A DNA stretch of 64,000 nucleotides from the NCBI GenBank assembly GCA_021613535.1, contig CP075494.1:7998001-8062000 (forward strand). Reading direction: 5' to 3'. This document shows positions 62,949 to 64,000 of the stretch, piece by piece. Each line of letters opens with the position of its first letter. Positions within the stretch are counted from its first letter, which is position 1. The DNA is from Adineta vaga (lineage: Eukaryota > Rotifera). Both the position numbers and the translations under genes were made by a program. The notes beneath the pieces are model-generated. The model did not search any database and was not told the DNA's origin. It saw nothing but the letters and a program-made list of their open reading frames with translations.

Positions 62949-64000
62949 TAGTAGGAGTATATTAATGTCCAGAAATGTTACCCAACAGCGATCATTTTCT
63001 TTAATTAACTTCTATTGACATCACACTCTCTTTTTTCGTATCATTCTTAGTAGTTCTCTGGTTATTATTTTCATTATCGTTTAGTTCTCTTTTTTTGGCT
63101 CTCTTTTATATGCTAAGTAACTTTTAATAAAACTAAATAGAAAAATTGAAGCTGACGTTGAGAATAGCTACCGTGATCCAGATTTCACTCCAGCTACGGA
63201 GACCGACCGACGGAAAAGAAATCCAGATGAATATGACTAAGTCAATTCACAGGACCAACTAAAAACTATTAGATATCTTGATGGACAAGGCTACCTAATG
63301 ATAAGTTCGGGACACAATGGTGAGAATAGCTATTTTGAGGGTGAGAAAAATAGACCGTTCCACGACAAACTGATGTTTCTGTTTTGCGAGGACTCTATCA
63401 GGTGGATTTAAAGATATTATATCGAATAGTAATTCAAGATACATTGAAATTACTATATTTGGTACAATAATCAATATTACTGCTGCGCAAATAATTGTCA
63501 AATAGAATGAAGCATAACTATATATAATAAATATAACTATACATGTCCATGTCTATTTAATGAAAATTAATGTTTAAGTTAATATAGATGGATAGACCGT
63601 TATTTGTGTCATATGTGAGGTTTGGTCGTCTAGAAATTGTTTTGTGTTATTGTTTGTGATGTTCTGCTTTCATTATTTGAATAGTAATTTTATCTAAAAA
63701 GTGAATAAACTCATTTTAAGTATCCTGAAGATTTGAAAGATATCGGTTTTTGAGCTGACAATTAATTTGATAGAAAACGATCGTCATGCATTTGCTTGTA
63801 TTGTTCTTCAATAGCATACTTTTCGAATTGATTCTGTTGCCATTGTTGTAGTTTAGTTGTATCTGTTCGGCATTGTATCGCTATTGTAGTTCCTCCGTTT
63901 CCAGGTTTTCAATTGCATTAATTTGATCGATTTGTTCTATTTCATTTTGTATTAATGTTAAGTGTTCAAGAACAGCAAATGCTTTGATGGGGGTGGGGTG
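62949..64000. other. Gene-poor right edge with repeat fragments
   Basis: No intact gene. Contains a 14-nt copy (63332-63345) of the inverted-repeat arm end at 60817-60830, a 12-nt direct repeat TGAGAATAGCTA (63159-63170 and 63321-63332), and a minus-strand coding-like remnant near the right end. The window ends in a G-rich run. Confidence 0.5.
63762..63915 (-). pseudogene. Coding-like remnant, Gln-rich helix
   Basis: Minus-strand frame reading TTIAIQCRTDTTKLQQWQQ, then NQFEKYAIEEQYKQMHDDRFLSN and a stop. An adjacent, upstream frame (about 63890-64000) reads like a helix too (AFAVLEHLTLIQNEIEQ). The two are out of phase, so this is either an exon boundary I cannot place or a decayed gene or transposon ORF. 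No family recognised. No start codon within the window. Confidence 0.3.

Overview
This is animal nuclear DNA, almost certainly from a rotifer and most likely a bdelloid (Adineta/Rotaria type). The sequence is strongly AT-rich. Genes are small and dense, split by GT-AG introns mostly about 50-60 nt long, and they encode typical metazoan proteins: talin, CSL/RBPJ, EZH, vasohibin, an AMPA-like glutamate receptor, REP, ARID4 and LONRF. No prokaryotic features are present. The rotifer assignment is an inference from base composition, intron size, gene spacing and protein divergence, not from a marker gene.

Layout, left to right. 1-3128 (-): 5' part of a talin gene running off the left edge. 3897-5309 (-): an intronless TAF1A-like Pol I factor. 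A 3.6-kb gene-poor gap follows. 8939-9987 (+): a secreted-then-membrane protein with Gly/Arg-rich, Ala/Gly hydrophobic, six-cysteine, TM and Pro-rich segments. 10914-12300 (-): vasohibin, a tubulin tyrosine carboxypeptidase. 12823-14609 (-): an SLC7/LAT amino-acid transporter. 16449-20065 (+): an AMPA-like ionotropic glutamate receptor with a very long M1-M2 loop. 20460-21095 (+): an intronless histidine phosphatase. 21765-23607 (+): a CPA2 (KHA1/CHX-like) cation/proton antiporter. 23994-29562 (-): three ubiquitin/SUMO-ligase-type genes in a row (GID4, an RNF212/ZHP-like RING protein, LONRF). 30444-36843 (-): a divergent ARAP-type ArfGAP/RhoGAP directly behind a short POLR3E. 37066-39256 (+): Rab escort protein. 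39775-40499 (+): a secreted TIL-domain protein. 41148-49298 (+): the co-oriented, tightly packed series CTU1, ARID4, ALKBH6, CRLS1. 49385-52489 (-): CSL/RBPJ, convergent with CRLS1. 54372-59040 (-): LTO1, a BTB protein and EZH. 61487-62948 (+): an LRAT-domain protein sitting between repeat-bearing gene-poor blocks.

How the genes relate. Most are unrelated housekeeping or regulatory genes. Two functional groupings stand out: chromatin and transcription (ARID4, RBPJ, EZH, POLR3E, TAF1A) and post-translational tagging (GID4, RNF212-like, LONRF, vasohibin). Several starts are immediately preceded by a T-rich stretch ending in AG, and several same-strand neighbours are separated by only 34-195 bp. 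This is what spliced-leader trans-splicing of polycistronic transcripts would look like, and such trans-splicing is documented in rotifers. The clearest cases are CTU1-ARID4-ALKBH6-CRLS1 and POLR3E-ARAP.

Notable oddities: an apparent +1 frameshift in CRLS1; a membrane protein whose N-terminal half has the order of parts of Shadoo/prion-family proteins; a RNF212/ZHP-type meiotic crossover regulator in what is probably an asexual lineage; and a near-perfect 19-nt GC-rich inverted repeat at 60744-60827 with a further partial copy near 63332.
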